The translations under genes were made by a program, and so were the position numbers. The notes under the pieces were generated by a model, which did not search any database, was not told the origin of the DNA, and was given only the letters and a program-made list of their open reading frames with translations. This document shows positions 5,434 through 13,324 of a stretch of 15,505 nucleotides of DNA, one piece after another. Position 1 is the first letter of the stretch. The number at the start of each line of letters is the position of its first letter. The DNA comes from JBFWUW01 sp050247075 (lineage in GTDB: Bacteria; Planctomycetota; Planctomycetia; Pirellulales; JBFWUW01): assembly GCA_050247075.1 (NCBI GenBank), contig JBFWUW010000111.1, forward strand, positions 1 to 15,505. The letters run 5' to 3'.

Positions 5434-6054
5434 TCAATCGCGCGGGTCATCCTCCAAATCGTCGCCATAGCCCGGCGGAAAGATTTGCGAGGAGTCCTCT
5501 AAGTCGGCCATATCGTTGCGCTCATTGTCGGGATGTTGGTCGCTGAACTGTCGGACCCAGTAATCGACTTCGGCCGACGAAGGGCTTTGCGACCGGGCGT
5601 CGCTTGGTGAAGGTTCAGCCGGCGCGAACGGCATGGAACGCTGCTGGCCAAGTTGGTAACACCAGGAGTCGCTGTCAATGGCGGTGGCCCGGCGGCGTCG
5701 CGCCGCGCGTTGAATCCGGTGGTCGCCCGAGACGACCGTCAGTTTGCGAGGCGTCGCGTTGGCACGAATCAATTCTTCGATCAGCGTGTCGGCGCTGTCG
5801 TATTCCGAAGCGTATCGCACGGTGAGACCGTGGTGCGTAACCTCGCGCGGCAAGCCGGGCGGAGCGTAGGCGGCATCAAACACCACGGTCGTCTGGCGGC
5901 GGAGTTTTTCGTCTAGCGCGGCGGCAAGATAGTTCAGCAGGGCATTTCGCGAGCGTTCCAGGGTACCGGTGGCCAACGGGCCGCCAGAGGCCTTGCCGCG
6001 TGGGAAGATGCCCGCGGCATGCAGCAGGTTGTAGCCGTCGATGAGCAGCAACAT
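5434..6054 (-). CDS. YacP-like NYN domain RNA endonuclease
   Basis: The PIN-like NYN fold is plain. The N-terminal strand is MLLLIDGYNLLHA with D6 and N9. A strand VVFDAA follows, then an acidic helix SADTLIEELI and a strand VVSGDHRIQRAA, supplying the acidic metal-binding cluster of this nuclease superfamily. Family members such as B. subtilis YacP/Rae1 cleave mRNA on ribosomes. The NYN domain occupies roughly residues 1-140; a hydrophilic Ser/Pro/Asp-rich tail of about 65 residues, which I do not recognise, extends it. The ATG at 6054 is preferred because it begins directly at the first strand; a TTG at 6081 would add nine residues. Neither has a good ribosome-binding site. It lies 73 nt downstream of pyrC on the same strand, so co-transcription is plausible. 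Confidence 0.85.
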   Translation of the reverse strand: MLLLIDGYNLLHAAGIFPRGKASGGPLATGTLERSRNALLNYLAAALDEKLRRQTTVVFDAAYAPPGLPREVTHHGLTVRYASEYDSADTLIEELIRANATPRKLTVVSGDHRIQRAARRRRATAIDSDSWCYQLGQQRSMPFAPAEPSPSDARSQSPSSAEVDYWVRQFSDQHPDNERNDMADLEDSSQIFPPGYGDDLEDDPRD

Positions 6055-6127
6055 GGAGGCGCTCGCGGCGCGGTGCGACAAAGCCGCCGCCGCTCGTTAG
6101 GAACGACGGAACGATTACTTCCCGACC

Positions 6128-7426
6128 TTAATGATCAATCTTCACCACTCCGCCGACAATGACTTTATCGGCCCGCCCGCGGAGTTCCCAACTTCCGAAT
6201 GGCGTATTGGCGCTCTTTGAGCGGAACTGTCGTGGATCGACCTTCCACGGCGTGGTTGGGTCGATGATGGTCACGTCGGCATCGGCGCCAACTTGCAGCG
6301 TCCCCTTGTTAATTCCCAAGATTCGCGCGGGGTTGATGGTCAGCTTTTCGATGGCGGCTGGCCAGGTAAGATGCCCCGGCTCGATGAGTTGCGTCACGAC
6401 CAGCCCGAGCGCCGTCTCCAGGCCCACGATGCCAAACGGGGCCAGGTCCAGCTCTTGCATCTTTTTCTCTTCCGCATGCGGCGCGTGGTCGGTGCAAATC
6501 ACCTCGATCGTGCCGTCTTTCAGCCCTTCGATGCAGGCCTCGACATCTTCCGCCGCCCGCAGCGGAGGACTCATCTTGAAGTTCGAATCGAACGACCTCA
6601 GGCACTCGTCGGTCAGGGTAAAGTGGTGCGGACAGATTTCCGTGGTGACGCGGACGCCGCGGCGCTTGGCCCGCCGCACCAGATCGACACTCCCCACGGT
6701 CGAAACGTGCATCACATGGATTCGCCCGCCGATGGCTTCCGCCAGGGTGATATCGCGGCTGACCATGACATCCTCGGCCGCCGATGGCATTCCGGCCAGC
6801 CCCAACTGCAGCGACACGCGGCCTTCATGCATCACCGCGCCGCGGGTGAGCTCGCGGACCTCGGCATGGTTCAGAATGGGCTTGTCGAACATCAAGCAAT
6901 ACTCGAACGCCCGGCGCATCAGTTCGGGATCGTAAACCGGCGCGCCGTCGTCGCTGAAGGCCACGGCCCCCGCCTGCGACAACTGGCCAATTTCCGCCAG
7001 TTCATTCCCCTCGCGGTTCTTGCTGACGCAAGCCACGACGAACACGTTGCAGTTGCCGGCCCGCGCGGCTTGCTGGCCGACAAACTCCACGCCCGCGGGC
7101 GTGTCGATGGGGGGCTCGGTATTGGGGATGCAGGCGATGGAAGTGAATCCACCAGCGAGAGCGGCGGCCGTGCCGGTTTCAATGGTCTCGTCTTCCTCGC
7201 GGCCTGGCTCGCGCAGATGTACATGCATGTCGATCAGGCCGGGTGTGACAATCTTGCCCGTGGCATCAATCACGCGCTGTTGGTTCCCCGGCGGCACATC
7301 GAAGGCAGCCACGCGGCCGTTTTCGATCAGTACGCTGGTGACGCGGTCTATCTGCTGGCTGGGGTCAATCACCCGGCCGCCGTGAATCAACAAGGTGGCG
7401 GGTTGGGTCATGTGGCTGGCGATCAT
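6128..7426 (-). CDS. pyrC: Dihydroorotase, class I
   Basis: This zinc amidohydrolase interconverts carbamoyl-aspartate and dihydroorotate in pyrimidine synthesis. Its 432 residues fit class I enzymes. Visible signatures are DMHVHLREPG (66-75) with the two N-terminal metal histidines H68/H70, PNTEPP (101-106), FSDDG (158-161 region) with the metal Asp, H187 in ILNHAE, H240 in HVMHVST, and the catalytic D313 in CTDHAPH. FGIVGLETALG (331-341) is the class I hallmark. An in-frame ATG at 7411 (MTQPATLL) could be the true start; neither candidate has a clear ribosome-binding site. No pyrB or other pyrimidine gene is adjacent in the window. An allantoinase or hydantoinase is less likely given these motifs. 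Confidence 0.93.
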   Translation of the reverse strand: MIASHMTQPATLLIHGGRVIDPSQQIDRVTSVLIENGRVAAFDVPPGNQQRVIDATGKIVTPGLIDMHVHLREPGREEDETIETGTAAALAGGFTSIACIPNTEPPIDTPAGVEFVGQQAARAGNCNVFVVACVSKNREGNELAEIGQLSQAGAVAFSDDGAPVYDPELMRRAFEYCLMFDKPILNHAEVRELTRGAVMHEGRVSLQLGLAGMPSAAEDVMVSRDITLAEAIGGRIHVMHVSTVGSVDLVRRAKRRGVRVTTEICPHHFTLTDECLRSFDSNFKMSPPLRAAEDVEACIEGLKDGTIEVICTDHAPHAEEKKMQELDLAPFGIVGLETALGLVVTQLIEPGHLTWPAAIEKLTINPARILGINKGTLQVGADADVTIIDPTTPWKVDPRQFRSKSANTPFGSWELRGRADKVIVGGVVKIDH

Positions 7427-8017
7427 GGGATGAACTTTCGGATGGCGGCCAATTTTGAGCGCGAAACGGACTCGGCGGTTGGCTTGGAATCAGGCCCGCA
7501 ATAACTTCGTACCTGCCATCTCCCACTTGACGAGGGCAGGGGAGGGCAAAAATATCGCCGAAGTTGTTCCGGGCCAGTTCCTTGGGCAAAATACCTGGCA
7601 CCGGCTGCCTCCGATTCTACCGCCCTGGCACCCGCCGTCGAGCCAGTCTGAAGGATTGCTGTCACCAGCCGCGCCAGCAACGGTACAACCCGTTCGTCCG
7701 GCAAAGATTGCCAAAGTGTCCCCCTTGCTCGCGACGATAACTTCTCTTGTGACAGGTCGGACGCAACCCAGCGTCGCGGTGAGGGGGGATCCCACCTGAC
7801 AGGCCGTCACACAAGAACCGATGGGCGATAGGCATTTTTGGCTGCGAGACAGACCTTGTGCTGAAAGGTTCTCGCGAAGTTAGCGGCATCAACCGCATTC
7901 ATCCAATACCATTGCCGCTACGCCAACCTAACCACTTTTGAACCCCCGTTGCGCCCGATCACGCGGACATTTGCGCCTTAGGCATTAACGCGGAAAGCCA
8001 CAAAATCCTTACCAGCA
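7427..8017. other. Intergenic stretch upstream of pyrC, no supported gene
   Basis: Open frames exist on both strands here, but they overlap in several frames at once and none shows a ribosome-binding site together with steady codon bias. Short motifs such as TGACAGG (twice near 7749 and 7796) recur. The region should hold the pyrC promoter on the - strand, but I could not pick one with confidence. Confidence 0.45.
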
Positions 8018-8037
8018 TTTTCCCCGGGAGGGAAAAA

Positions 8038-8080
8038 AACAGCCCGGTGATGGCCTTCTCGGCCTCCCGGGCTGTTTTCG
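8038..8080. terminator. Bidirectional rho-independent terminator
   Basis: AACAGCCCGG (8038-8047) pairs perfectly with CCGGGCTGTT (8067-8076). On + it is followed by TTTTCG. On - it is followed by a run of seven T (8033-8039). An inner GGCC/GGCC pairing lies in the loop. It lies about 90 nt past the stop of the Gly/Tyr-rich gene on -, whose transcript it most likely ends. A second small hairpin, TTTTCCC/GGGAAAA (8018-8036), abuts it. Confidence 0.8.
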
Positions 8081-8168
8081 TTCTATCAAGTTGTTACCGC
8101 GATGGTCAGTTCTTAACCACCTCCTGGTTTTAGGCCATTCATCAAGTTACGGTTGGAAACGCTGGGGC

Positions 8169-8462
8169 TTACCAGCCGCAGCCACCCCAACCGCCGCCGT
8201 AATATCCGCCATAGTAGGCAGGATACCCTCCGCCGTAGAACGCGCCGTATGAATACGGCGTGTAGTAGGAGCGGTAATACCCGCCATAGGGGTATCCGCC
8301 GTAGTAGCCGCCCCAGCCACCACGATAGTACGACCCATAGTAGCCGTAACCCCCATAGCCACCCCAACCCCATTGAGCTTGGGCGGTTTGCGGGGTGCTG
8401 ACCAGCAATGCGCCGACCAACACCACCATCATCAACGACACCTGCATCAGGCGCTTCAACAT
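8169..8462 (-). CDS. Exported Gly/Tyr-rich miniprotein
   Basis: A 97-aa product with a clear signal peptide: MLKR, a hydrophobic core (SLMMVVLVGALLV), then a cleavage site after TAQA near residue 29. The mature ~68 residues are almost only Gly and Tyr with Trp, a few Arg/Pro and one Cys, in irregular GGY, GYY and YGG units. The ATG at 8462 has GGGAGGG about 9 nt upstream; longer in-frame starts do not. Such aromatic-glycine sequence is intrinsically disordered and adhesive or phase-separating in other systems; function here is unknown. It lies ~270 nt downstream of a similar His/Gly/Tyr-rich gene on the same strand, and a strong terminator follows it. Confidence 0.8.
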   Translation of the reverse strand: MLKRLMQVSLMMVVLVGALLVSTPQTAQAQWGWGGYGGYGYYGSYYRGGWGGYYGGYPYGGYYRSYYTPYSYGAFYGGGYPAYYGGYYGGGWGGCGW

Positions 8463-8683
8463 GGCATTGTCCCTCCCGAAAGACACCTTGCGGCGACCGC
8501 GAGAAGATCTGCTTTTGGGCCACTTTGTTGGAACGTCCAACATCGGGCCGCCGCTTGCATGGGCCGTTGGGCCTACCTGTAGCTCAACGTCTCCACCAGT
8601 GATTCTACGCAAGCAGTCCAGCCATGCCAGCAATCTTTCAAGAATTTAACACGTTTTCCTATTTGCTTGCAGTGGACACGTTG

Positions 8684-8708
8684 CCGCGCCGCCGACGCGG
8701 CGGCGCGG
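8684..8708 (-). other. Very strong GC hairpin downstream of the His/Gly-rich gene
   Basis: CCGCGCCGCCG (8684-8694) pairs perfectly with CGGCGGCGCGG (8698-8708) around ACG, and ACACG/CGTGT (from 8676 and 8713) can extend it. It sits ~25 nt after the stop of the 101-aa gene on -. There is no T-run, so it is more likely an mRNA-stabilising or pausing structure than a classical terminator. Confidence 0.5.
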
Positions 8709-8732
8709 AACCCGTGTCGTTCCCTCGGCGAA

Positions 8733-9038
8733 TTACCAGCCGCGATAGCCAAACGAGTAAAAACCCGGACCCGCGCTGTAGCCAAAATTCAGCGAAATCC
8801 CAGGACGATAGTAGGCACGTGGCGGCGGCGCGCAATAGCGTGGGGCGGGCGCATAGTAATGGACATGGCCGCCGTGGTGATGGTGGTGTCCGCCATACCC
8901 ATGGCCACGATAGGCATAGCCGCCGCGGCCATGACCGTGTCCGCCATGCTGAGCCAGGGCGGCCCGCGGTTGCGCCAGCACTACCGCCGCCGCTACAACG
9001 GCCATCACGGCCACGGTTTGTAAGAATCGCTGCAACAT
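8733..9038 (-). CDS. Exported His/Gly/Tyr-rich miniprotein
   Basis: The 101-aa product starts at the ATG at 9038, fixed by GGAGGA about 7 nt upstream. A signal peptide (MLQRF, a long Val/Ala core, cleavage after ALA near residue 29) is followed by a His/Gly-rich section with HGHG units and a run of five His. A Pro/Tyr-rich middle with one Cys comes next, then a Gly/Tyr/Phe tail ending in FGYRGW. The His cluster could bind metal such as zinc, nickel or copper; this is inference from composition. Its leader closely resembles that of the Gly/Tyr-rich protein next door in length, start (ML-R) and cleavage site, suggesting a related pair. The hairpin at 8684-8708 follows it. Confidence 0.8.
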   Translation of the reverse strand: MLQRFLQTVAVMAVVAAAVVLAQPRAALAQHGGHGHGRGGYAYRGHGYGGHHHHHGGHVHYYAPAPRYCAPPPRAYYRPGISLNFGYSAGPGFYSFGYRGW

Positions 9039-9075
9039 TGAAAATTCCTCCGGGCGAGATATCGCGGTAAACCGC

Positions 9076-9101
9076 AAAAAGCCGCGCCAACCCCCTTGGC
9101 G
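9076..9101 (-). terminator. Probable terminator between the membrane protein and His-rich genes
   Basis: On the - strand, CGCCAA (9101-9096) and TTGGCG (9090-9085) form a stem around five G, extendable by CG/CC pairs with a bulge, and a T5 run follows at 9080-9076. It lies about 115 nt after the stop of the upstream gene and 38 nt before the ATG at 9038. It could end the upstream transcript or act as an attenuator in the leader. Confidence 0.45.
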
Positions 9102-9216
9102 GACTTTGTAGTGCCCCAGATGCATTTCGCATGCCAAGGAATGCACAACAAGAAATCGCCGATGGCAGCAACTCTGGCGGCGGCTTGGTCTTCTGGACTT
9201 CCAGATGCAGCGGCCG

Positions 9217-9948
9217 CTAGCGTTCGTCTTGCCGAAAAAGCGCGTAGACCCGGTAGGCATCTTCCAAAAAAGTCCGCAATTGGCGGGGATCGGCCCGCTT
9301 ACCAGCCCGGAAGACAATCAACGATTGCTTGGCTCCTTCCACCGACAAACCGGCGTGTTGTTGAAAGTGAAAAATGGCATCTTCGTGGAACAGAGCGCGA
9401 ATGGCGGCTTCATCGGTACCGCGTAGCAGGAACATTTTGGAAAACGTAGGGGAGTCCGCGAAGTCGATATCTTGCTGGCCAAGGACCGCCGCGATTTTGT
9501 CGGTGAACAGCTCGGGGCGAAGCTGAAACACCGGCAAGGCCAGCGCCGGCGACGAAATGCAAGCCACGGTTTGCTTGACATCGCGGCGGCTCTTGCCGTG
9601 GCCGATGGTGTATTGAAAATCAACGATCTTCACGGAGACCTCGCCCGTCGATGCGCGAATGACGTTGGCGTATTTGTGCCCGCGGCCCATGGAAAACAAC
9701 GGCAGGCCGGCACTCTGGCCCGGCATCTCCGCGGCCAGGGCGGAAAACTCCAGGCCGAGTTCTTCCGCCGCCAATCGCAATCGCTCCGTCCGTTTTTGCT
9801 CCAGTAGCGAGCCGATGACCATCGACCCCACGATCAGCGCAATCACGCCGCCGACAATCAAGATTGGCAAAGCTATTTCCACGGCTTTTGATTCGCTCCC
9901 GCGCAAAGAAGGATTGCTTTCTAAGATTGCCTGCCTCGCTTCGCGCAC
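9217..9948 (-). CDS. Membrane-anchored protein of unknown function
   Basis: The frame opens with GTG at 9948 (243 aa); GTG at 9882 would start just before the hydrophobic segment and give 221 aa. Neither start has a close ribosome-binding site. Residues ~24-48 form one transmembrane helix (ALPILIVGGVIALIVGSMVIG), followed by a charged turn and a ~185-residue soluble domain. This has alternating strands and helices, e.g. FSMGRGHKYANVIRA, VKIVDFQYTIGHGKS, QTVACISS and LPVFQLRPELF. The pattern resembles a widespread bacterial family of unknown function with a single N-terminal membrane anchor, whose members end in a helix as here. No catalytic motif is visible. The gene precedes the two exported miniproteins on the same strand, separated by a probable terminator. 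Confidence 0.72.
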   Translation of the reverse strand: MREARQAILESNPSLRGSESKAVEIALPILIVGGVIALIVGSMVIGSLLEQKRTERLRLAAEELGLEFSALAAEMPGQSAGLPLFSMGRGHKYANVIRASTGEVSVKIVDFQYTIGHGKSRRDVKQTVACISSPALALPVFQLRPELFTDKIAAVLGQQDIDFADSPTFSKMFLLRGTDEAAIRALFHEDAIFHFQQHAGLSVEGAKQSLIVFRAGKRADPRQLRTFLEDAYRVYALFRQDER

Positions 9949-10128
9949 CTAGAATCGGGACTGTGGCCTGACAACGATTCGCCCAAACAATAGGGCGTGC
10001 GCGATCAGAAAACCCACGTTAAACAAACTTGAGGCCAAGCGAAAGATACGAAGCCCTTCAATCGACTCCTACGTGCGTCTATCCGTTTTGTAAACCCAGA
10101 TAAGACTTCCTTTGGCCCGATTGTTCGC

Positions 10129-10968
10129 ATGCCCCGCGAATTTGCCCGTGACTGCCAATTTCAAAAACTCCTGGCGGGGGCCAAGGATATTTGTCTGCCG
10201 GGGCTGATGTTGGAAATGGCGACCGACGCCTATCCCGCCGTCGATGTGCTGGGCTGCCTGGCCGAGATCGAACGCTTGGGCGCGGCGGCGGCCAGGGCGG
10301 TCAAATCCTCACTTAACGAGCAACGCGGGCTGCAAGGTTCCCTGCACGAGATCAGCCGCTTGCTTTACGAACAAGAAGGCTTTGCCGGCAATACCGAGGA
10401 ATACTACGATCCGCGAAACAGTTACCTGAACGAAGTCCTGCGGCGGCGGACGGGCATACCCTTGTCTCTGGGCATCTTATACATGTCAGTGGCCTACCGG
10501 GCTGGCATTCCCATGTACGGCATCGCCACGCCGGGCCATTTTATGATTGCCGCCCGCCACGCCGGCCGGGCCTGGTACGTCGATCCGTTTCAAGCGGGGG
10601 AAGTGCTGGACCTGGCGGAATGCCGTGTTCGCGTGGAAGCCAATTTAGGCCAAGATTGCGGCGACGAATATTTTCGCCCGGCCACTCACCTGGAAATCGC
10701 GGTGCGGACGCTGCGTAATCTCAAAGCGGCGTATGCCCGTGCCGACCGCTGGCCCGAGGTCTTACCCGTGCAGCGCAGGCTGGTCCTGATGCTTCCCGAC
10801 CTGTTGGATGAACGCCGCGATCTGGGGCTGGTTCTGCTGCGCAATGGCGCGGCGTCGCAAGCCTTGCCGCTGTTCGAGGAATACCTGTCCAAGTGCGGCC
10901 CCAAAGAGGCCGAGGTTCTCAAGCCCTACCTGAGCACGGCCAAGCGCATGGCAGCGGAAATGAATTGA
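10129..10968 (+). CDS. SirB1-like transglutaminase-fold protein with TPR tail
   Basis: The 279 residues match the SirB1 (transglutaminase-like) family. NSYLNEVLRRRTGIPLSLG (97-115) is the family signature; PGHF (135-138) and YVDPF (150-154) hold the His and Asp of the papain-like triad. The Cys expected in a true transglutaminase is not at the usual position, where LSLG stands, as is common in SirB1 proteins. So enzymatic activity is doubtful and a binding or scaffolding role is likely. Residues ~185-270 look like TPR-type helices (LRNLKAAYARADRWPEVLPVQRRLV). The ATG at 10129 has no strong ribosome-binding site. It is the first of three + genes spaced 35 and 1 nt apart, a probable operon. Confidence 0.85.
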   Translation: MPREFARDCQFQKLLAGAKDICLPGLMLEMATDAYPAVDVLGCLAEIERLGAAAARAVKSSLNEQRGLQGSLHEISRLLYEQEGFAGNTEEYYDPRNSYLNEVLRRRTGIPLSLGILYMSVAYRAGIPMYGIATPGHFMIAARHAGRAWYVDPFQAGEVLDLAECRVRVEANLGQDCGDEYFRPATHLEIAVRTLRNLKAAYARADRWPEVLPVQRRLVLMLPDLLDERRDLGLVLLRNGAASQALPLFEEYLSKCGPKEAEVLKPYLSTAKRMAAEMN

Positions 10969-11003
10969 CGCAAACTTAGTACCGCCACAGAGCAAGGACA
11001 TCC

Positions 11004-11303
11004 GTGAAGAAGTCCGCAGGTCCGCCTAACCCGTTCTACGTATTGCTGGTCATCGTGGGGATTGCCTTTAGCATGACCGCCTGCGCCTATGGCGTGATGG
11101 CGGTGCGCGCGGTCAAGGCCGGGACCGCCGTCGAGGTTTCGCCCGACAACAGGTTAATTCAATTTCTTGACCAGCATGGTGCGAAACTGATGGCCGGCGA
11201 GATTGCCGCTCTGGCCGTGGCCACCGTGGCCGCGATGGTCAGCGACGGATGGTGGGCGCGGCGAAGCGAAAAATCGGCCGATTCCAGCCCGCGCGGAGAG
11301 TAG
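11004..11303 (+). CDS. Small two-helix membrane protein
   Basis: A 99-aa product starting with GTG at 11004, supported by AAGGAC about 5 nt upstream. Two hydrophobic helices are clear, at residues ~10-36 (YVLLVIVGIAFSMTACAYGVMAV) and ~62-84 (LMAGEIAALAVATVAAMVSDGWW). They are joined by a polar ~25-residue loop, and the tail is charged. A lipobox-like TAC within the first helix does not look like a lipoprotein site because it is far from the N-terminus of a classic signal. Function unknown. Its stop codon is one nucleotide before the ATG of the SDR gene, so the two are probably translationally coupled. Confidence 0.7.
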   Translation: MKKSAGPPNPFYVLLVIVGIAFSMTACAYGVMAVRAVKAGTAVEVSPDNRLIQFLDQHGAKLMAGEIAALAVATVAAMVSDGWWARRSEKSADSSPRGE

Positions 11304-11304
11304 C

Positions 11305-12000
11305 ATGGCCCGCCACAAACCGCGGCAAATCCTGGTCACGGGCGCAAGCCGAGGTTTGGGGCTGGCGCTGGTCGAGGGGTTCATCGCCGCCGAACACACG
11401 GTTGCTGGCTGTGCGCGATCTGCTACAGCCATCAGCGACTTACGGCACCGGTTTGCCGCTCCTCATCGCTTTGATGTCGTCGATGTGGGCCGCGATACCG
11501 ACGTCCAAGCTTGGGCTGCCTCACTGCAAGCCGAGGGTTTCATACCCGACCTGTTACTTAACAACGCCGCCGTGGTGAACGCCAATGCGCCGCTGTGGCA
11601 GGTGCCGGCCGCCGACTTTGACCATGTGATCGACGTGAACATCAAGGGAGTGGCCAATGTCTTGCGGCATTTCGTGCCTGCCATGTTGGCCAGACAACAA
11701 GGCGTGATCGTCAACTTCAGCAGCGGATGGGGAAGATCGACTTCGCCGGAAGTTGGCCCCTACTGCGCCAGCAAATGGGCTATCGAAGGTCTTACGCGGG
11801 CCTTGGCCCAAGAGCTGCCGCCAGGCATGGCTGCCGTACCGTTGAATCCGGGGATCATCAACACCGACATGCTGCAAAGCTGCTTTGGCGAACATGCCGA
11901 TAGCTACCCCAGTCCGCAAGTCTGGGCCGAACGGGCCGTACCGTTCCTGTTGGAGATTACCGCCAACAAGAACGGCCAAGCGCTGACCGTCCCGCGGTAG
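11305..12000 (+). CDS. Short-chain dehydrogenase/reductase (SDR)
   Basis: This 231-aa classical SDR is a soluble NAD(P)-dependent oxidoreductase. The nucleotide-binding motif TGASRGLG is at 12-19. An Asp after a beta strand (DVVD, ~57-60) and NNAA (86-89, in place of NNAG) follow. The catalytic Ser is at 139/140 (NFSSG), and YxxxK is Y153-K157. The PG motif (NPGIINTDM) comes late. Basic residue R16 and the R38 region hint at NADP(H), which is inference. The ATG at 11305 has a GGAGAG site overlapping the upstream stop. Substrate cannot be told from sequence. The product is slightly shorter than the 250-residue norm. Gene coupling suggests a shared function with the small membrane protein. Confidence 0.88.
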   Translation: MARHKPRQILVTGASRGLGLALVEGFIAAEHTVAGCARSATAISDLRHRFAAPHRFDVVDVGRDTDVQAWAASLQAEGFIPDLLLNNAAVVNANAPLWQVPAADFDHVIDVNIKGVANVLRHFVPAMLARQQGVIVNFSSGWGRSTSPEVGPYCASKWAIEGLTRALAQELPPGMAAVPLNPGIINTDMLQSCFGEHADSYPSPQVWAERAVPFLLEITANKNGQALTVPR

Positions 12001-12103
12001 CGGGCGATATACATTGTCGCAGTGACTGGCATACGGCGATCACACGGAAAAAACGCCGCGCTGGTTCAGCTTTGACGGGGTCTGCCGTTGTCGTTGGCCC
12101 GCT

Positions 12104-12129
12104 GATTTCGCGGGGAATTCCTCGAAATC
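12104..12129. other. Inverted repeat between convergent genes
   Basis: GATTTCG (12104-12110) and CGAAATC (12123-12129) are perfect inverted copies around a 12-nt loop. A second pairing, GGGGA/TCCCC, overlaps them. The position between the convergent SDR and hydrolase genes suits a terminator, but no clear T-run follows. Confidence 0.3.
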
Positions 12130-12152
12130 CCCCTCGTTCTCGTGGGAATGCT

Positions 12153-13115
12153 TTACTCCGCCTCCACGGGCGAAACCAGTGTGCCAATTTGCTCGATGCT
12201 GGCTTCCAGTTTGTCACCAGGCTTCAGGAAGATATTCTTGGCGAAACCGACCCCCGCCGGCGTACCGGTCGAGATAATATCGCCTGGTTCCAACGTCACG
12301 AAGCTGCTGATGAACTCAATCACGGCCGCCACCGGAAAGATCTGCAAGGCGGTCGAGGCGTCTTGATGGAGTTCGCCATTCAGACGCAATTTCATCTCCA
12401 AGGATTGCGGATCCGAAATGGCATCAGCCGATGTCACGCACGGGCCCAAAGGGCAGAAGCTGTCGTGCCACTTGCCGTGCAGCCAGTCGAAGAAACTATC
12501 CTTATCGCGTGTCACCCGGCCGGGATTGGGCCGAAACTTGCGGTCGGAAATATCGTTGACCACGGTGTAACCCGCCACGGCGGAGAGGGCGTCGGCTTCC
12601 TTAATGCCCTTGACCTTTCGCCCGATGACCACGGCCAATTCCAGTTCCCAATCGACGTGCTGGGGAGAAACGCCGGGGATCTTCACCGGACTGCCGGGAT
12701 CGGTCAGGGTGGTTGTCGGCGGCTTCATAAAGACGTAGGGAAAAGTCTCGCCGCGCTCGCGGGCTTTCTCGCGGCCTCCTTCCTCGATATGCTTGGCGTA
12801 GTTGCCCGCCAGCAAAAACAATTTATTGGGCTTGGGGATGGGGACCAACAACTGCACCTTGTCGGTGGCCAACGTGGCCGAAGCCGGCAGCTTGCCCGCC
12901 GATTGTGCCACCCAGGCACTCAGCTTTTGAGCCGCGGCAAAGCCGCGCCCGTCGGGCGGAAGAAAATCGAGCAGGTCGCCGCTGTCGGGCAGGGTCAGCT
13001 TTTCGTGCGTGGCATCCTCAAAGGCTCTGGCACCGGCGGCCAGCGGCACAATGTGCTGCTCGTCGTAAAGGCCCAACTGTTCTTGTTTTTGCGAACGAAA
13101 GCGGCACAATCGCAT
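12153..13115 (-). CDS. Fumarylacetoacetase-family hydrolase
   Basis: This 320-aa FAH-family enzyme carries a divalent-metal C-C bond hydrolase or isomerase domain used in aromatic and sugar-acid breakdown. Residues 1-90 form the variable N-terminal domain. The catalytic domain then shows NYAKHI (105-110), DWELELAVVIG (155-165) with metal glutamates E157 and E159, VVNDISDR (185-192) with D188, GKW...GPC (214-226) and ISTGTPAGVG (281-290). The ATG at 13115 is supported by GGGAG about 12 nt upstream and by the typical MRLCRF start; the frame extends to 13184 without support. Substrate may be an acylpyruvate or 2-keto-3-deoxy sugar acid; sequence alone does not decide. It stands alone, with a palindromic repeat element upstream. 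Confidence 0.88.
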   Translation of the reverse strand: MRLCRFRSQKQEQLGLYDEQHIVPLAAGARAFEDATHEKLTLPDSGDLLDFLPPDGRGFAAAQKLSAWVAQSAGKLPASATLATDKVQLLVPIPKPNKLFLLAGNYAKHIEEGGREKARERGETFPYVFMKPPTTTLTDPGSPVKIPGVSPQHVDWELELAVVIGRKVKGIKEADALSAVAGYTVVNDISDRKFRPNPGRVTRDKDSFFDWLHGKWHDSFCPLGPCVTSADAISDPQSLEMKLRLNGELHQDASTALQIFPVAAVIEFISSFVTLEPGDIISTGTPAGVGFAKNIFLKPGDKLEASIEQIGTLVSPVEAE

Positions 13116-13156
13116 GGCGGGTTTCTCCCGGCGGGCAATGGTAGGTAGGCAACAAA

Positions 13157-13310
13157 TGTAAGAGGCGTTTCCAACGCCGATCAACTTGTAGGAGCCGTCT
13201 CCGACGGCGACAATCCGGTTTCACAACATCGACTGCCGCCCAGCTTGACGGCTAGATAACGAAAGTCAAGCTGCGCCAATCCGATTATCGCCGTCAGAGA
13301 TGGCTCCTAC
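13157..13310. repeat. REPIN-like palindromic repeat element
   Basis: Three related units of ~24 bp lie here: unit A at 13157-13180, unit B at 13187-13210 (direct, 30 bp apart) and unit C at 13288-13310 (inverted). Each contains a small hairpin with a 6-bp stem and 3-nt loop: GGCGTT/AACGCC in A, GCCGTC/GACGGC in B and GCCGTC/GATGGC in C. Units B and C form a 22-bp inverted pair with two mismatches. Between them is a perfect 9-bp inverted repeat, CAGCTTGAC (13241-13249) and GTCAAGCTG (13265-13273). Paired inverted REP units of this size are the form of REPINs moved by RAYT transposases elsewhere. No transposase is in the window. Confidence 0.7.
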
Positions 13311-13324
13311 CGGTTTGCCCGCAG

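Noticed and set aside
4346..5437. 363-residue - strand frame opposite cysK
   Set aside because: Shadow of cysteine synthase; the cysK frame has all PLP motifs and a promoter.
6293..7504. 403-residue + strand frame opposite pyrC
   Set aside because: It is the exact shadow of the dihydroorotase gene, a common artefact in GC-rich DNA; pyrC has all catalytic motifs.
7490..7810. 106-residue - strand frame upstream of pyrC
   Set aside because: Overlaps other open frames in the same stretch, lacks a ribosome-binding site and shows no consistent codon bias; may be a decayed repeat, but I cannot support it.
8153..9070. Arg/His-rich + strand frames opposite the exported miniproteins
   Set aside because: Shadows of the Gly/Tyr/His-rich genes; the - strand frames have signal peptides and ribosome-binding sites.
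12072..13148. 358-residue + strand frame opposite the fumarylacetoacetase-family gene
   Set aside because: Shadow of a clearly conserved enzyme on the - strand.
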